Program-made: the position numbers and the translations under genes
Notes under the pieces: model-generated
Seen by the model: only the letters and a program-made list of their open reading frames with translations
What the model was told of the DNA's origin: nothing
The model's database searches: none
Shown: positions 63,356-64,000 of the stretch, in pieces
Position numbering within the stretch: the first letter of the stretch is position 1
Layout of the letters: every line of letters starts with the position of its first letter
Assembly: GCA_029449235.1 (NCBI GenBank)
Contig: JANATG010000002.1
Location: 1,240,001-1,304,000, forward strand
DNA: 64,000 nucleotides
Direction: 5' to 3'
Origin: Linnemannia schmuckeri
Lineage: Eukaryota; Mortierellomycota; Mortierellomycetes; Mortierellales; Mortierellaceae

Positions 63356-64000
63356 TCAGTCATCCACAGTTAAAACAACAGGGAAATCCTCGCTGCCCAG
63401 CTCCATACACGACCGATGCTCGTCAGAAGCCCTTATCAGCGCCTGGCACCTATAGCACCGCATGAACATTGGTACCGTCATCGTCGCCGGACGTATAGGG
63501 GGAGTGCGATAGACATCCAAGAGCTTGCTGATCAAACTACTCTTCACGTCCGATCCGAGTACCGCTCGCTCTATCCCCTTTGTAGTCCTTGATCGACCGC
63601 GCTCGTGTATACTGACGCTCTGGTAGACAAACGTCGGACCAGAACCAGAACCCCCTACTTCTTTCTCAGACTCCAGCCCTGATTGCTCGTCCGCATAATT
63701 GTCATTAAAGTTGTTCACTCGTCCTCTGCTGATTGACCGGCCATGCGCGCCTACTGAAGACTGGTCCTCATTCGCGCTCGCACTCCCAAATGATCTGGGC
63801 CTACTCTGTGAACGCCCGCTTCGCCTCAATGCTGTCCCAGTCAGATTGATATTCGGCCTGGCCTTGCTCCTAGACCGACTGCTCCGCCTTGTCGGCAGTA
63901 CTCCGTTTTTCCTCACAGTCGCTCGTCCTCGGCTCAGAGACCGACCACGCCTCGAACCATGAGCCTTCCCTGTCCTCATCCTCGTTCCTAAGCAATCGTC
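63356..64000 (-). CDS. Arg/Ser-rich protein, C-terminal part (runs off the right edge)
   Basis: The minus-strand frame is open from the window edge to the stop at 63356. An in-frame Met lies at 63979 but may be internal. The visible part (207 aa from that Met) is rich in Arg and Ser, with repeats such as 'GRSLSRGR' and 'GRSISRGR'. It is followed by an acidic Gly/Ser linker and a more ordered end with a 'RCYRCQ' Cys pair. The Arg/Ser content suggests a nuclear or RNA-associated protein or a phosphorylated disordered protein. No family is recognised, and the true start and any introns are unseen. Confidence 0.6.
   Translation of the reverse strand, partial: DDCLGTRMRTGKAHGSRRGRSLSRGRATVRKNGVLPTRRSSRSRSKARPNINLTGTALRRSGRSQSRPRSFGSASANEDQSSVGAHGRSISRGRVNNFNDNYADEQSGLESEKEVGGSGSGPTFVYQSVSIHERGRSRTTKGIERAVLGSDVKSSLISKLLDVYRTPPIRPATMTVPMFMRCYRCQALIRASDEHRSCMELGSEDFPVVLTVDD

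Noticed and set aside
1..64000. CRISPR array, riboswitch, rRNA or bacterial-type operon
   Set aside because: No regularly spaced repeat array, rRNA signature or prokaryotic gene arrangement is visible, and the gene structures are eukaryotic.

Overview
The window looks like chromosomal DNA of an early-diverging fungus, most likely Mucoromycota (Mortierella-like). This rests on short spliced introns, one conserved tRNA, a LINE whose reverse transcriptase resembles my recollection of Mucoromycota elements, a Medusa-type regulator, and GDP-mannose transport typical of fungi. I could not run a database search, so the taxon is inference. All exon models were built by hand from splice signals, reading phase and family continuity. 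Each multi-exon model closes in frame.

Left part (1-26 kb), regulators and trafficking: a single-exon BTB/POZ protein (minus), an eight-exon KDM5-type histone H3K4 demethylase (plus), a Medusa/MedA-type developmental regulator (minus, convergent with KDM5, 227 bp between the stops), about 6.6 kb with no supportable gene, and a Pep12-like Qa-SNARE (plus).

Middle part (26.4-36.8 kb), mobile DNA: a roughly 10 kb non-LTR retrotransposon (LINE) on the minus strand, bounded by an exact 14 bp direct repeat, with an ORF1 (zinc knuckle), an endonuclease/reverse transcriptase ORF, and an RNase H ORF in another frame. It is inserted inside an older, diverged copy of its own 3' end, just upstream of a tRNA-Glu(UUC) gene. 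The copy carries a nonsense codon in ORF1 and a frame break before RNase H.

Right part (37-64 kb), mainly cell surface and secretory functions: a possible small secreted peptide, a four-helix membrane protein, a six-exon GH3 beta-glucosidase/exo-glucanase, a two-LIM protein, an alpha/beta-hydrolase-fold protein lacking its nucleophilic serine, a polytopic membrane protein, two tandem secreted barwin/expansin-like proteins sharing 257 identical bases, a five-exon GDP-mannose transporter (Vrg4 type), and the 3' end of an Arg/Ser-rich protein that runs off the right edge.

The genes do not form an operon. The most notable observations are the nested LINE beside a tRNA gene with a TAATG stop-start junction, complementary C18 and G14 tracts flanking exon 5 of the GH3 gene, the Ser-to-Gly change in the hydrolase, recent gene conversion between the barwin paralogues, and recurrent GC-AG introns.
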